The notes below the pieces were generated by a model that did no database searches, was not told the DNA's origin, and was given only the letters and a program-made list of their open reading frames with translations. This document shows, one piece after another, positions 50,738 through 58,724 of a stretch of DNA of 64,000 nt. How positions within the stretch are numbered: the stretch's first letter is position 1; every line of letters begins with the position of its first letter. The DNA comes from Bacteroidota bacterium (GTDB taxonomy: Bacteria > Bacteroidota > Bacteroidia > Flavobacteriales > Weeksellaceae): positions 1-64,000 of the forward strand of contig JAEZYN010000004.1 in the NCBI GenBank assembly GCA_023419095.1, written 5' to 3'. The translations under genes and the position numbers were made by a program.

Positions 50738-53710
50738 ATGGCCAACTTCCCAATAGATCAAAACCAAATCTTTGCCGCTACAAACGGTGGTTTGGATATT
50801 ATACGCAGATTCCTTGATTTCAAGGATGTAAAAAAACACTTTAAAATCCGTAAAGAAGGGACCGAAAGCGCATTTATTTCGCAGAAAGACGGCGTGTGGT
50901 TCGTGAAAGACTGGGGCGATGCTTCGGGATTTTACAAAGATTCCCGCCATGCCATTCATATCTACGCACATCACACCGGTCGCACTTACTTCGAGGCGTT
51001 GCTCGAGCTCGGGAAAGAACTCGGTTTAGTAGACGAGAAGCGCGCGGCCATCAAGAACATCACCAAACAGAAATTCCATCAGTTCCAGGGTGAACTGAAC
51101 GAAGATAATTTCTGCTATGAAACCAAAGATTTCACACCTTATGAACTGGAAGTTCTCGGGCCTTTGGTGACGCAGGAAGTCTGCCAGAAGTACGGGCTTT
51201 ATTCACTGAAATCATATTCCTGGTTAAAATCAGACGAACTGCAGCAAAAGGAGTTCTGCGATGTATTTACCGTAGAATCCACAGACACCTACCCTATATT
51301 CGCGTTTATCGTAACCGAAGGCGGCGGCAAACCGAAGCTTTCCCTCGTTGGTGCAGATAAAAACGTTCAGGTTCAACAGCCGAAAGCACCCAGAACATGG
51401 GTGAAAATTTACCAGCCGAAATCGCACGATAAAAAATACCGTTTTTCCTATCTCGGCAAAAAACCAAAGCAGCATATTTTCGGTTTGGAAAACCTGAAAG
51501 AAAAAGGTGCGCCGCTCATCGAGGATCATTACGATCCTGATCTGAAAACTACGGTACAGACTTCAAAACCAAATAAGGTGAACCGGGTAATCATCTGTTC
51601 AGGCGACCGCGACGCGCTGAACATGGCATCAACTGGCGAAGTGGTTGTATGGTTTAATTCGGAAACAGCTGCAATTACCGAAAGCCAAATCGGGATGTTA
51701 TTTACATACGCCCAAAATGTAATTAATGTTCCTGATCTTGACCCTACGGGGTTCGATGCGGGGAAAAGACTGGCGCTCGAACACCTTGAGGTAAAGACGG
51801 CATGGCTTCCAGAAAGCCTTTCCAAACGAAAAGATTTCCGGGGCAGCCCGCTGAAAGATTTCACCGATTTTATGAAGATCAACGCCAAGTTTGATGACGA
51901 AGTTCAAGCGGACTTAAAAAAGAAAGTAGACCGTTTCCTCGAACTCGCTAGACCTGGTAAATTTTGGACGGAATCATATAATAAAAGGACAAATTCCTTC
52001 GACTATAAAGTCAACTACAAAAACGCCTTCAATTTCCTCAAGCTGAACGGATTTTCAAGGATTAAAGACGAAAACCGAAAAGACGGCTATTACTTCGTGA
52101 AGCAGGATAAACACATTCTGCGCGAAGTTTCGGCACAGGAAATTAAAGATTTCTTCAATCAGTTCCTCGATGAGAAGCAGCAGGAGAAAGGCCTGCGTTT
52201 CTTCCCGGATGAACTCCTGAACATGCTCATCGGTTCCGAAGCGGTTTCAGATAAAAAGCTGGTGAACCTGCCCACACGGGATTTCGATTTTACTGATTAC
52301 ACCTCGAGCTCGCAGTATTTCTTTTTCGACAAATTTATCTGGGAAGTCACCAAGGATAAGGTCGAGGAAATCAACAAAGGCTATTCCCGCTACGTGATGG
52401 AGAATGATATACTGAACAACATCATCAAGCGCCAAACTCGCTTCGATCTGGAATCATCGAAAATTAAAATCGAAGAGCCGTTTTTCACCATTAAAAAAGA
52501 CGACAACAATAATTTCGATCTCACCATTCACCGGAAAGACTGCGACTTCATGAATTACCTGATCAACGCCAGCCGCGTTTTCTGGAAGGAAGAAACCAAA
52601 GAACTCGGCAAAACGCAGCGTGAAGAGTATCTGGCGGAAAATAAATTCATCATTGATAATTATAAGAAAGACGGCAGCAATACCGGACTTAATGATGATC
52701 AGGTGTACGAGCAGGAATTGCACTTCATCAACAAAGTGTACGCCTACGGCTACATGCTGCACCGGTACAAAGATCCGTCAAAAGCCTGGGCGCTCTACAT
52801 TATGGATAATGAGGTGGTGGATGACAACGAATCCCACGGCCGTACCGGGAAATCTTTGTTCAGCAATAATGCCCTGCGGCTTTTCATGAACTCTAAATAT
52901 TTGGGAGCCCGGAAAAAAGGACTGCTGGAATCCGATTTCCTTTACGATGTAGTGACAGAACAGACCGATTACGTTCTGTTCGATGATGCCGACAAGCGTT
53001 TCCCTTTCCAGCAGTTGTTCACGGATATTACGGGAGATCTGAACGTGAACCCGAAAAACCAGAACGCCTATCTGATACCGTTTTATCAATCGCCTAAATT
53101 CTGCATCACCACGAATTATGCGCCTTTCGGGCTCGATACTTCCACCAGTGCGCGAATCCTGTTCTGCGCGTTCAGCGACTGGTATCATGGTGAAAGCGAC
53201 GATTATCCGAAGCGGGAACCGATTGACGATTTCGGCAAAAGGTTCTTCACGGAGTGGGATGATGAGCAGTGGAATCTGTTTTTGAATTTTTCAATCCAGT
53301 GTCTCCAGTTTTATCTCGGCGCAAAAGAAAAAATCGGCGCGCCGGCAGGTGAGATCAAGAAGCGAAACCTGATCGCGGAGATGGGCGCAACTTTCAAAGA
53401 TTGGGCAGAGGAATACTTCCGCGACAGACTCAATGTTTTTGTACCGAAACTCGAAGCTTACGAGAACATGAAAGCGTACAGCATAAAACATTTGAGCGGT
53501 ATATCTGGCACTCTTTTCAAGGCCAGAGTGAAGCAGTTCTGCGAACTGAACGGCTACACATTTAACCCAAAAGAATTCCAGAAAAAAGACGGTCGCATCA
53601 TGGAATGGCACAATGCCGCAACGGTGGAAATGCTATATCTGCAAACTGCAGAAACCACGACCGACGAAGACATCATTTCAACCAAGAAAACCGACAGCCC
53701 TTATGACTAA
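50738..53710 (+). CDS. Prophage primase-helicase (Toprim plus SF3-type ATPase)
   Basis: This 990-residue replication protein has an N-terminal CHC2-like region without cysteines, then a Toprim-like domain. The acid-bearing motif of that domain reads I-C-S-G-D-R-D-A-L near residue 287, with Ser where Glu is usual, and V-P-D-L-D-P-T-G follows near 330. A helicase core has Walker A H-G-R-T-G-K-S near residue 700, Walker B V-L-F-D-D-A-D near 748 and sensor F-C-I-T-T-N-Y near 790. It should prime and unwind phage DNA. Its stop overlaps the next gene by 8 bp. Confidence 0.85.
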   Translation: MANFPIDQNQIFAATNGGLDIIRRFLDFKDVKKHFKIRKEGTESAFISQKDGVWFVKDWGDASGFYKDSRHAIHIYAHHTGRTYFEALLELGKELGLVDEKRAAIKNITKQKFHQFQGELNEDNFCYETKDFTPYELEVLGPLVTQEVCQKYGLYSLKSYSWLKSDELQQKEFCDVFTVESTDTYPIFAFIVTEGGGKPKLSLVGADKNVQVQQPKAPRTWVKIYQPKSHDKKYRFSYLGKKPKQHIFGLENLKEKGAPLIEDHYDPDLKTTVQTSKPNKVNRVIICSGDRDALNMASTGEVVVWFNSETAAITESQIGMLFTYAQNVINVPDLDPTGFDAGKRLALEHLEVKTAWLPESLSKRKDFRGSPLKDFTDFMKINAKFDDEVQADLKKKVDRFLELARPGKFWTESYNKRTNSFDYKVNYKNAFNFLKLNGFSRIKDENRKDGYYFVKQDKHILREVSAQEIKDFFNQFLDEKQQEKGLRFFPDELLNMLIGSEAVSDKKLVNLPTRDFDFTDYTSSSQYFFFDKFIWEVTKDKVEEINKGYSRYVMENDILNNIIKRQTRFDLESSKIKIEEPFFTIKKDDNNNFDLTIHRKDCDFMNYLINASRVFWKEETKELGKTQREEYLAENKFIIDNYKKDGSNTGLNDDQVYEQELHFINKVYAYGYMLHRYKDPSKAWALYIMDNEVVDDNESHGRTGKSLFSNNALRLFMNSKYLGARKKGLLESDFLYDVVTEQTDYVLFDDADKRFPFQQLFTDITGDLNVNPKNQNAYLIPFYQSPKFCITTNYAPFGLDTSTSARILFCAFSDWYHGESDDYPKREPIDDFGKRFFTEWDDEQWNLFLNFSIQCLQFYLGAKEKIGAPAGEIKKRNLIAEMGATFKDWAEEYFRDRLNVFVPKLEAYENMKAYSIKHLSGISGTLFKARVKQFCELNGYTFNPKEFQKKDGRIMEWHNAATVEMLYLQTAETTTDEDIISTKKTDSPYD

Positions 53711-54062
53711 ATCAGAACTATTCCCGCTGCACAAAGCGGAGATTATGAAAGACTTCGGGTACATCAGTTTTCAGCTGATCCTGGCGAATGTAGATGTCAT
53801 CGGAATCCGTATCCTGAAGTCTTTTGAAATGGTGGTCATCACCTTCTTCAAAAACCGAAAGACCGGTTTTATCTACGAAGGCGGCAACCTTACGGCCGAG
53901 CAGGTATTTCGGGTTTACCAGGATGTTCCGGAAGACCGCAACCTGCTCGCAGAATACGAGGAACGCCTGGGCGATAAAGTGGAAGTGCTTGATCCGCCAA
54001 AACATAATTATGTTTTCGTAAACGACAGAGAAGTAAAAGAACACAAACCAAAATCAAAATAA
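53703..54062 (+). CDS. Early prophage hypothetical protein
   Basis: This 119-residue soluble protein is unrecognised. It has I-K-x-F and V-V-I-T-F-F-K-N-R strands, and a basic C-terminal tail. The start at 53703 overlaps the primase stop by 8 bp (ATGACTAA), which argues against a longer upstream frame. It may assist replication by position. Confidence 0.6.
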   Translation: MTKSELFPLHKAEIMKDFGYISFQLILANVDVIGIRILKSFEMVVITFFKNRKTGFIYEGGNLTAEQVFRVYQDVPEDRNLLAEYEERLGDKVEVLDPPKHNYVFVNDREVKEHKPKSK

Positions 54063-54066
54063 AAAA

Positions 54067-54309
54067 ATGGAAAATTCCGCACACTCCTACACCGAAGGCG
54101 CCGAGTACCGCCCGGAACACCACACCGCAGATGCGGCGAAATTCAAAGTCGCGCAGCTGCATGCAGATCACATCACCGTCACCATGGCGCTCAGCAAGTT
54201 CGTGGAACTACACGACCGGGAAGAAGCCGGAGACGAGACCATCACCATGAAAGAATGGAAAGCCGCCATCACGGACGGCCGTAAAGCACTGGAACAGGCA
54301 ACACATTAA
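54067..54309 (+). CDS. Early prophage hypothetical protein
   Basis: This 80-residue helical, acidic protein is rich in His and Glu (H-S-Y-T-E-G-A-E-Y-R-P-E-H-H). It follows the previous gene by 4 bp. No family is recognised. The composition is soluble, without a signal peptide. Confidence 0.55.
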   Translation: MENSAHSYTEGAEYRPEHHTADAAKFKVAQLHADHITVTMALSKFVELHDREEAGDETITMKEWKAAITDGRKALEQATH

Positions 54310-54331
54310 ATAAAAAAACAAAACCAACACA

Positions 54332-54829
54332 ATGAAAAAACTATTCTTACTGCTGATCCCTGCCGCCCTGGGCGCGCAAAAACTGAACGTAACTACCGGC
54401 ATCCATATGCTCGGCGGACTGAATTATAAAATGGAACACGAGGTTTTCGGCGCCGGCATCGGTCTCAATTACTTACCTAAAAAAGCCACTGCATTGCACA
54501 TGGGAGCTTCATTCAATTACTTCAATGATTTTTTCCCGGAGAAAAAAGGAAATGAAAACGATTTCTATGTCATCAAGATGCAGGCGGCAAAACCTTTCGC
54601 TGAATGGTTCACTGCTACTACCTACCTCGGTTACGCAAATACCTGGGAAAACGATATCATGAAGGCCTTTGCCGGCACTTACCGCACCAACCTGTCGTGG
54701 GGCGTGGGCGTGCAGGCTTTTGATGACACCATGACCGGTGAACTTCTCTTTGAAAGCGTGGCCGGATACCCGCATATTTCTGCAGGCGTGAGATTTAATA
54801 TCGTGAATCTGCTGAAACCACAAAAGTAA
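54332..54829 (+). CDS. Prophage-encoded outer-membrane-type protein
   Basis: This 165-residue protein has a short signal peptide (M-K-K-L-F-L-L-L-I-P-A-A-L-G-A, cleavage before Q-K). The rest consists of alternating strands with many Gly/Tyr/Phe, such as F-G-A-G-I-G-L-N-Y-L and T-T-Y-L-G-Y-A-N-T-W, ending in V-N-L-L-K-P-Q-K. It looks like a small barrel or membrane-associated lipid-binding sheet. It lies inside the early cytoplasmic operon, so a role in surface change or superinfection exclusion is a reasonable guess. Confidence 0.65.
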   Translation: MKKLFLLLIPAALGAQKLNVTTGIHMLGGLNYKMEHEVFGAGIGLNYLPKKATALHMGASFNYFNDFFPEKKGNENDFYVIKMQAAKPFAEWFTATTYLGYANTWENDIMKAFAGTYRTNLSWGVGVQAFDDTMTGELLFESVAGYPHISAGVRFNIVNLLKPQK

Positions 54830-54836
54830 TCCCATC

Positions 54837-55040
54837 ATGAAGGAAAACACAGCAGGCTGGGTAATCTACTCGCCGGCCGTAAAGTTCACCGGGCCACCGA
54901 AACTTTTAGGATGGACCTTCGCTGAACGCCGTAAAGATGCCATCGCGCAGATGGGCGACGCAAAAGCCTGGCGGGATTGGCGCAGGAAATACAACTACTA
55001 CTGCGTGCGGGCAGACCGCACAATAAAAATTGAACAATAA
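54837..55040 (+). CDS. Early prophage hypothetical protein
   Basis: This 67-residue protein has W-V-I-Y-S-P-A-V-K-F and A-E-R-R-K-D-A-I-A-Q segments and is basic overall. It starts 7 bp after the membrane-type gene. Unrecognised. Confidence 0.5.
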   Translation: MKENTAGWVIYSPAVKFTGPPKLLGWTFAERRKDAIAQMGDAKAWRDWRRKYNYYCVRADRTIKIEQ

Positions 55041-55052
55041 AAAATCAAACCT

Positions 55053-55526
55053 ATGACAATCTATTTTAAAACAAAAAAAACTTCATCGACTGGAGAAAAA
55101 ATTCAAAATCTTGTCGACCGCGCAAAAAAAGCGAATAACGAAATAAATGAATTCGTGGATGAATTAAAATCTGATAGACGATATCTGATTAATGAACGCT
55201 ACATCCTTGGAACCGGAATAGCAGGTTTAAAATTTGAAACACAACCCGACATGAAAATTTGGAAGGAATTTAAAGGGTTTCCAAATTATTACTCACCGCG
55301 AATGTCATCAAAAGAAGGGAAATTATTAGCTGAAAAAATTAATTCTTTCGATAAAGTTGGGAGAGACGAAATAAGTGAAGCTATCGGCTTGAATGACTTT
55401 TTCAGAATGCCGGGGTTAAAATTATGTGACTCTGATTATTTCGGAATCACCGTTGATAAAGGCTGGAATCACAAAATGCCAGGAGATTGTATAGAAATCA
55501 CCGGTTCTGAATACGATAATCTTTAA
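55053..55526 (+). CDS. Early prophage hypothetical protein
   Basis: This 157-residue soluble protein has a Lys-rich helical N-terminus and a middle with G-F-P-N-Y-Y-S-P-R. It is more AT-rich than its neighbours, a hint of separate origin. Its start lies in the repeated context AAACCTATGAC (55047-55057). No family is recognised. Confidence 0.55.
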   Translation: MTIYFKTKKTSSTGEKIQNLVDRAKKANNEINEFVDELKSDRRYLINERYILGTGIAGLKFETQPDMKIWKEFKGFPNYYSPRMSSKEGKLLAEKINSFDKVGRDEISEAIGLNDFFRMPGLKLCDSDYFGITVDKGWNHKMPGDCIEITGSEYDNL

Positions 55527-55536
55527 AACCAAACCT

Positions 55537-56193
55537 ATGACAATAAACAATTCCAAGCCGATCCTTTATTCGACACCGATGGTTCAGGCACTTTTAGAAA
55601 ACAGGAAAAATCAAACAAGAAGAATATGTAAGATTAGTCCGCTTGCAAAACTCATTGGTCTTTATACAAAAAGAAGATTGTGGGATAGCACCGTTGAAGA
55701 ATGCCCAAACCCATTGGGTCACTTTGCAAAGTTCGATCTGAACGGAGTTGAGATTGAAGTGCAATCAAAGTTTACAGAAGGCGACATCCTTTGGGTGCGG
55801 GAAACGTTTTTCGAGTACCATTGTGAATTTATTTTCAAATCCGATTATGAACCAGATTTTTATAGAAATATCAAATGGAAACCCTCCATCTTCATGCCCA
55901 GAAAAGCCGCCCGCATTTTCCTGAAGGTGACCAATGTTCGCGTGGAGCGGCTGCAGGATATTTCGGAAGAAGATGCAATTGCGGAAGGAGTCGCATCGGC
56001 GTTTCCTGCTTCAGATATGAAGTTTGCAAAGGATTTAGATTGGGTAATTCCGCGCCCATTTCTGCATCATCAATTTTCCTTTTTGATTTTATGGCAAAAA
56101 ATAAACGGCAAAAAACATCCATGGAAATCCAACCCCTGGGTTTGGGTTTACGAATTTGAACGCATTGAAAAACCGGTAAACTTTCTGCCATGA
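55537..56193 (+). CDS. ASCH/PUA-like phage protein
   Basis: This 218-residue protein matches a widespread phage family. Its signs are the opening K-P-I-L-Y-S-T-P-M-V-Q-A-L-L-E-N-R-K-N-Q-T-R-R, a G-D-I-L-W-V-R-E-T-F segment near residue 82, V-E-R-L-Q-D-I-S-E-E-D-A-I-A-E-G-V near 135, and a C-terminal W-K-S-N-P-W-V-W-V-Y-E-F. The fold is PUA/ASCH-like and the role is unknown, possibly RNA or nucleotide binding. The leader before the start is AAACCTATGA. Confidence 0.75.
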   Translation: MTINNSKPILYSTPMVQALLENRKNQTRRICKISPLAKLIGLYTKRRLWDSTVEECPNPLGHFAKFDLNGVEIEVQSKFTEGDILWVRETFFEYHCEFIFKSDYEPDFYRNIKWKPSIFMPRKAARIFLKVTNVRVERLQDISEEDAIAEGVASAFPASDMKFAKDLDWVIPRPFLHHQFSFLILWQKINGKKHPWKSNPWVWVYEFERIEKPVNFLP

Positions 56194-56387
56194 GCCAGCG
56201 CCAGTACCCGCAGGCACTCCTCCGCCGCCTGGTCTGGGAAACAAAAGACATCTTCGACCTCACAGATCTTTGCATCCTCTACCGCGAGCTCGAAGCACAG
56301 GGAGACATCACCATCACGGCACGCCTGAAAGCCGAAGTACAGATACAGACGCGCATCCTGATCGGGCGCGATATAGAAAGCAAATAA
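56190..56387 (+). CDS. Early prophage hypothetical protein
   Basis: This 65-residue basic protein overlaps the ASCH-like gene by 4 bp (ATGA), so it is translationally coupled. R-Q-Y-P-Q-A-L-L-R-R-L opens it. Unrecognised. Confidence 0.55.
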   Translation: MSQRQYPQALLRRLVWETKDIFDLTDLCILYRELEAQGDITITARLKAEVQIQTRILIGRDIESK

Positions 56388-56415
56388 TTTTTTTTAATCA
56401 ATAAATACTACCAAA

Positions 56416-56772
56416 ATGGAAATCACAGGAAAAATTCTACAGAAAAACGAAACAAGAAAAATCAGCGACACCTTCACTGTGCAGGAATTCATCGCAGATT
56501 GCGGAACCACAAACCAGATGCAGGAATGGAGCGAGAATATCCTGAAGTTTCAGGTGTCTAATGCCAAGATCGAGCAGCTCGATAAGATTGCCGTAGGTTC
56601 GGTAGTTAAGATCTCCTTCTTCCCGAACGGCAGATGGTTCGAGAAGCGCGACGGTTCCGGCCGTGATGCCGCCTTCAACCTGGATGCTTTTAAATTTGAA
56701 ATACTGAAAGCTGCAGCCACCGAACCCAACGCGGCAACGCCAAGTGCAGAACCCGATAAAGAAGTGTACTGA
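56416..56772 (+). CDS. DUF3127 domain protein (OB-fold, likely ssDNA-binding)
   Basis: This 118-residue protein follows the DUF3127 pattern: M-E-I-T-G-K-I-L at the start, a middle Q-V-S-N-A-K-I-E-Q-L-D, and V-K-I-S-F-F-P-N-G-R-W-F with a Gly/Lys-rich loop. The OB fold suggests single-stranded DNA binding, which suits its position in the replication operon. The acidic C-terminal tail (E-P-D-K-E-V-Y) resembles SSB tails (inference). Confidence 0.75.
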   Translation: MEITGKILQKNETRKISDTFTVQEFIADCGTTNQMQEWSENILKFQVSNAKIEQLDKIAVGSVVKISFFPNGRWFEKRDGSGRDAAFNLDAFKFEILKAAATEPNAATPSAEPDKEVY

Positions 56773-56773
56773 G

Positions 56774-56947
56774 ATGAAACTAACCATAAAAGAGCGCCAC
56801 AGCTTTGCGGCCTCTTTCTTCAGACAGAACAACCACGAGATGTGGCGCACCTGCCCGCAGTGTGGCGAAGTATTCGATCTCCGGAAATCAGTTAAAACTG
56901 AATGTCCGGCCTGTGGATATGAACTTTTAACACGAATTGCAATATGA
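56774..56947 (+). CDS. Zinc-ribbon mini-protein
   Basis: This 57-residue protein has a zinc-ribbon motif C-P-Q-C-G...C-P-A-C-G at residues 30-50. The true start is the ATG at 56774, immediately after the DUF3127 gene; an upstream in-frame start would overlap that gene. It overlaps the following gene by 4 bp. It may be an accessory DNA-binding or anti-host factor. Confidence 0.65.
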   Translation: MKLTIKERHSFAASFFRQNNHEMWRTCPQCGEVFDLRKSVKTECPACGYELLTRIAI

Positions 56948-57150
56948 GCTGGATTACCATTAAAACCGAAAGAGACCTGCCGCAGATCAAGGGATCCTGC
57001 TTTTGCTGGGTGACAATTAAGGGCAAAGTATTATTTGCGATTTACCAATCAAAATACTTCGAGGTACGTGCCGAATACGGGCTTTATGAATGGAAGCTCG
57101 TAAGCCACTACATCCCGATAGAAAAACCGGAAGCACCGGAAGCGTTGTAG
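56944..57150 (+). CDS. DUF551-like phage protein
   Basis: This 68-residue protein opens M-S-W-I-T-I-K-T-E-R-D-L-P and ends in Y-I-P-I-E-K-P, the usual outline of DUF551-like phage proteins. It is coupled to the zinc-ribbon gene by a 4-bp overlap. Unknown role. Confidence 0.6.
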   Translation: MSWITIKTERDLPQIKGSCFCWVTIKGKVLFAIYQSKYFEVRAEYGLYEWKLVSHYIPIEKPEAPEAL

Positions 57151-57152
57151 CC

Positions 57153-57326
57153 ATGAGTACCGAAGAGTTTCTGCAGCTGATATTGAAGCACCCGGTAGTG
57201 ATCAGCACACATGAGCACAAAGGTTACATAAAAATCCGGTACAAAACCGGCTCCGGATATTTCCCGGCGCACAGGCAAGATAAGATGCTGGAAGCAATCG
57301 AGTTTTGCGAGAATTATATGTATTAA
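57153..57326 (+). CDS. Early prophage hypothetical protein
   Basis: This 57-residue protein (S-T-E-E-F-L-Q-L-I-L-K-H-P, then A-H-R-Q-D-K-M-L-E-A-I-E-F) starts 2 bp after its neighbour; an upstream frame overlapping the previous gene is rejected. Unrecognised. Confidence 0.55.
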   Translation: MSTEEFLQLILKHPVVISTHEHKGYIKIRYKTGSGYFPAHRQDKMLEAIEFCENYMY

Positions 57327-57341
57327 CGATCAAAACAATTT

Positions 57342-57377
57342 AACCTTTAAAACTTCCCACTTGTAGTAAGTGGTTTA
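57342..57377 (+). repeat. Exact 36-bp leader repeat, copy 1
   Basis: The 36 bases are identical to 58291-58326. They contain AACCTTTAAAA and a hairpin CCACTT-N5-AAGTGG, and end 5 bp before a start codon, so they are probably leader or translation-control elements. Confidence 0.7.
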
Positions 57378-57382
57378 ATAAA

Positions 57383-57745
57383 ATGATAAAAGAAGAAGCA
57401 AAACAAATTCGTAAAAAAATTCTAAAGCAAATTGATTCTTTAGGATTAAAGGTTAACCCAGTGCAGCGGCTAGAATTAGCAAAAAAGCACGTGAGTGCCA
57501 TTAAGGACCTTTCAGTTGACGCAGTATATATCTATGTTCTAAATGATCTTCTTGTAGATTTAGAGGAGCTATACTCAACTGGAAAATACACGCATGAAAA
57601 ACAAGAAAGTAAAAACATAGCCTATAAGGCCCAAACCTACACCCAACAGGAATTATCCCAGCTTCAAACTGAAGTCCACAAGATTGTAGGCAACGGTGAA
57701 GTCATGCAGCTGTTCAATAAACTGCAGGGTATTAACGCTGGATAA
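57383..57745 (+). CDS. Early prophage hypothetical protein preceded by leader repeat
   Basis: This 120-residue Lys-rich helical protein has a likely coiled-coil segment (K-Q-I-R-K-K-I-L-K-Q-I). It is AT-rich compared with upstream neighbours. It is unrecognised. The 36-bp repeat lies directly before its ATG, as it does for the gene at 58332. Confidence 0.55.
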   Translation: MIKEEAKQIRKKILKQIDSLGLKVNPVQRLELAKKHVSAIKDLSVDAVYIYVLNDLLVDLEELYSTGKYTHEKQESKNIAYKAQTYTQQELSQLQTEVHKIVGNGEVMQLFNKLQGINAG

Positions 57746-57758
57746 ACATATCAAACCT

Positions 57759-57968
57759 ATGGAAATAATCATTATTCTTCTTATCACTGCCATAACCGGT
57801 TTGGTTATCATCTTCCAGAGCAGTCACAGCAAGACGCTCCGGAGAATCCGGCAGCTCGAACACAACCTGCAGAACCTGGAAGATCATACGGAGGATTTCA
57901 GGCAGAGATACAATGACAACAAAAAAGTGCCGCCAAAGATTCCTAATGATCAGCTGCACTCCTATTAA
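57759..57968 (+). CDS. Single-span membrane protein with coiled-coil tail
   Basis: This 69-residue protein has one N-terminal membrane helix (I-I-I-I-L-L-I-T-A-I-T-G-L-V-I-I-F) and a charged coiled-coil tail with R-R-I-R-Q-L-E-H. The layout resembles phage Rz-like or spanin inner-membrane components, but here it is in the early region. The context AAACCTATGGA precedes the start at 57759. Confidence 0.5.
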   Translation: MEIIIILLITAITGLVIIFQSSHSKTLRRIRQLEHNLQNLEDHTEDFRQRYNDNKKVPPKIPNDQLHSY

Positions 57969-57987
57969 CCTTAAAAAATAAAAAAAA

Positions 57988-58299
57988 ATGAAATCAGGAA
58001 TCGAATTAATTGCCGAAGAAAGGCAAAGACAAATTGAAGTAGAAGGTTATTCTATAGAGAATGATCAAAAACACGAAGACGGAGAGTTGGCTGATGCTGC
58101 TGCCGTATACGCCTTAAGTCCGGACGCGATGGATTCAATGGATGATACTTGGGGAAACGATATGTATCTTCTTTTATGGCCATTTGATTTGAAGCATCTT
58201 AAGAAAACAAATCAAGGAAGTATCTATGAACGCTCAAAAGATTTAATTAAAGCCGGTGCTCTCATCGCTGCTGAGTTAGATCGGCTACAAAACCTTTAA
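57988..58299 (+). CDS. MazG-like or common phage early protein
   Basis: This 103-residue protein starts with G-I-E-L-I-A-E-E-R-Q-R-Q-I-E-V-E-G and has D-Q-K-H-E-D-G-E-L-A-D-A-A-A-V-Y-A. The widely found phage form has this E..R-Q and H-x-x-x-E-L order and a late K-A-G-A-L-I-A-A-E segment. It may be related to MazG-type pyrophosphohydrolases; that is uncertain. Its last bases lie inside copy 2 of the 36-bp repeat. Confidence 0.6.
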   Translation: MKSGIELIAEERQRQIEVEGYSIENDQKHEDGELADAAAVYALSPDAMDSMDDTWGNDMYLLLWPFDLKHLKKTNQGSIYERSKDLIKAGALIAAELDRLQNL

Positions 58300-58326
58300 A
58301 ACTTCCCACTTGTAGTAAGTGGTTTA
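58291..58326 (+). repeat. Exact 36-bp leader repeat, copy 2
   Basis: Identical to 57342-57377, and it overlaps the stop codon of the preceding gene at 58297-58299. It ends 5 bp before the start of the gene at 58332. Confidence 0.7.
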
Positions 58327-58331
58327 TAATA

Positions 58332-58547
58332 ATGAATCAGAAAGAATTTCAGGAATTATCCGAAAATGAAGTGAAACAACTGAACGGATATGATAGTTTG
58401 GATTATGTTAACGAAGCTTGGCGAGGTGGTTATATTTACGCACAATCAAAAATTAAAAAATCATTCCAAGAAGATTTTCACGATGAGTTTTTAAATAAAG
58501 TTGAAGAATTCATTAATGACGACTTGGAAGAGTTTGAATTTGAGTAA
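58332..58547 (+). CDS. Last early prophage gene, hypothetical
   Basis: This 71-residue acidic protein (E-N-E-V-K-Q-L-N-G-Y, then acidic C-terminus E-E-F-E-F-E) is unrecognised. It lies directly behind the repeat and ends 23 bp before the strong terminator, so it closes the early operon. Confidence 0.55.
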   Translation: MNQKEFQELSENEVKQLNGYDSLDYVNEAWRGGYIYAQSKIKKSFQEDFHDEFLNKVEEFINDDLEEFEFE

Positions 58548-58570
58548 ATCCTATTTCATTATCCTCCCCC

Positions 58571-58601
58571 AAACCGAACGCTCGCCCGTTCGGTTTTTTT
58601 T
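58571..58601 (+). terminator. Early operon terminator
   Basis: AAACCGAACG (58571-58580) and CGTTCGGTTT (58587-58596) form a perfect 10-bp stem followed by Ts to 58601. Confidence 0.9.
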
Positions 58602-58724
58602 ATGCCATTCTCAGCGATTAGCTTTTATCATTAAAATATCCACAAAACTTTCAGCGCTCCGCAGGCACGCCGGCCGGCTCGGTCTTCCCTCTCCCCTTCC
58701 TCCCCAATAAAATTATAAAATTTT

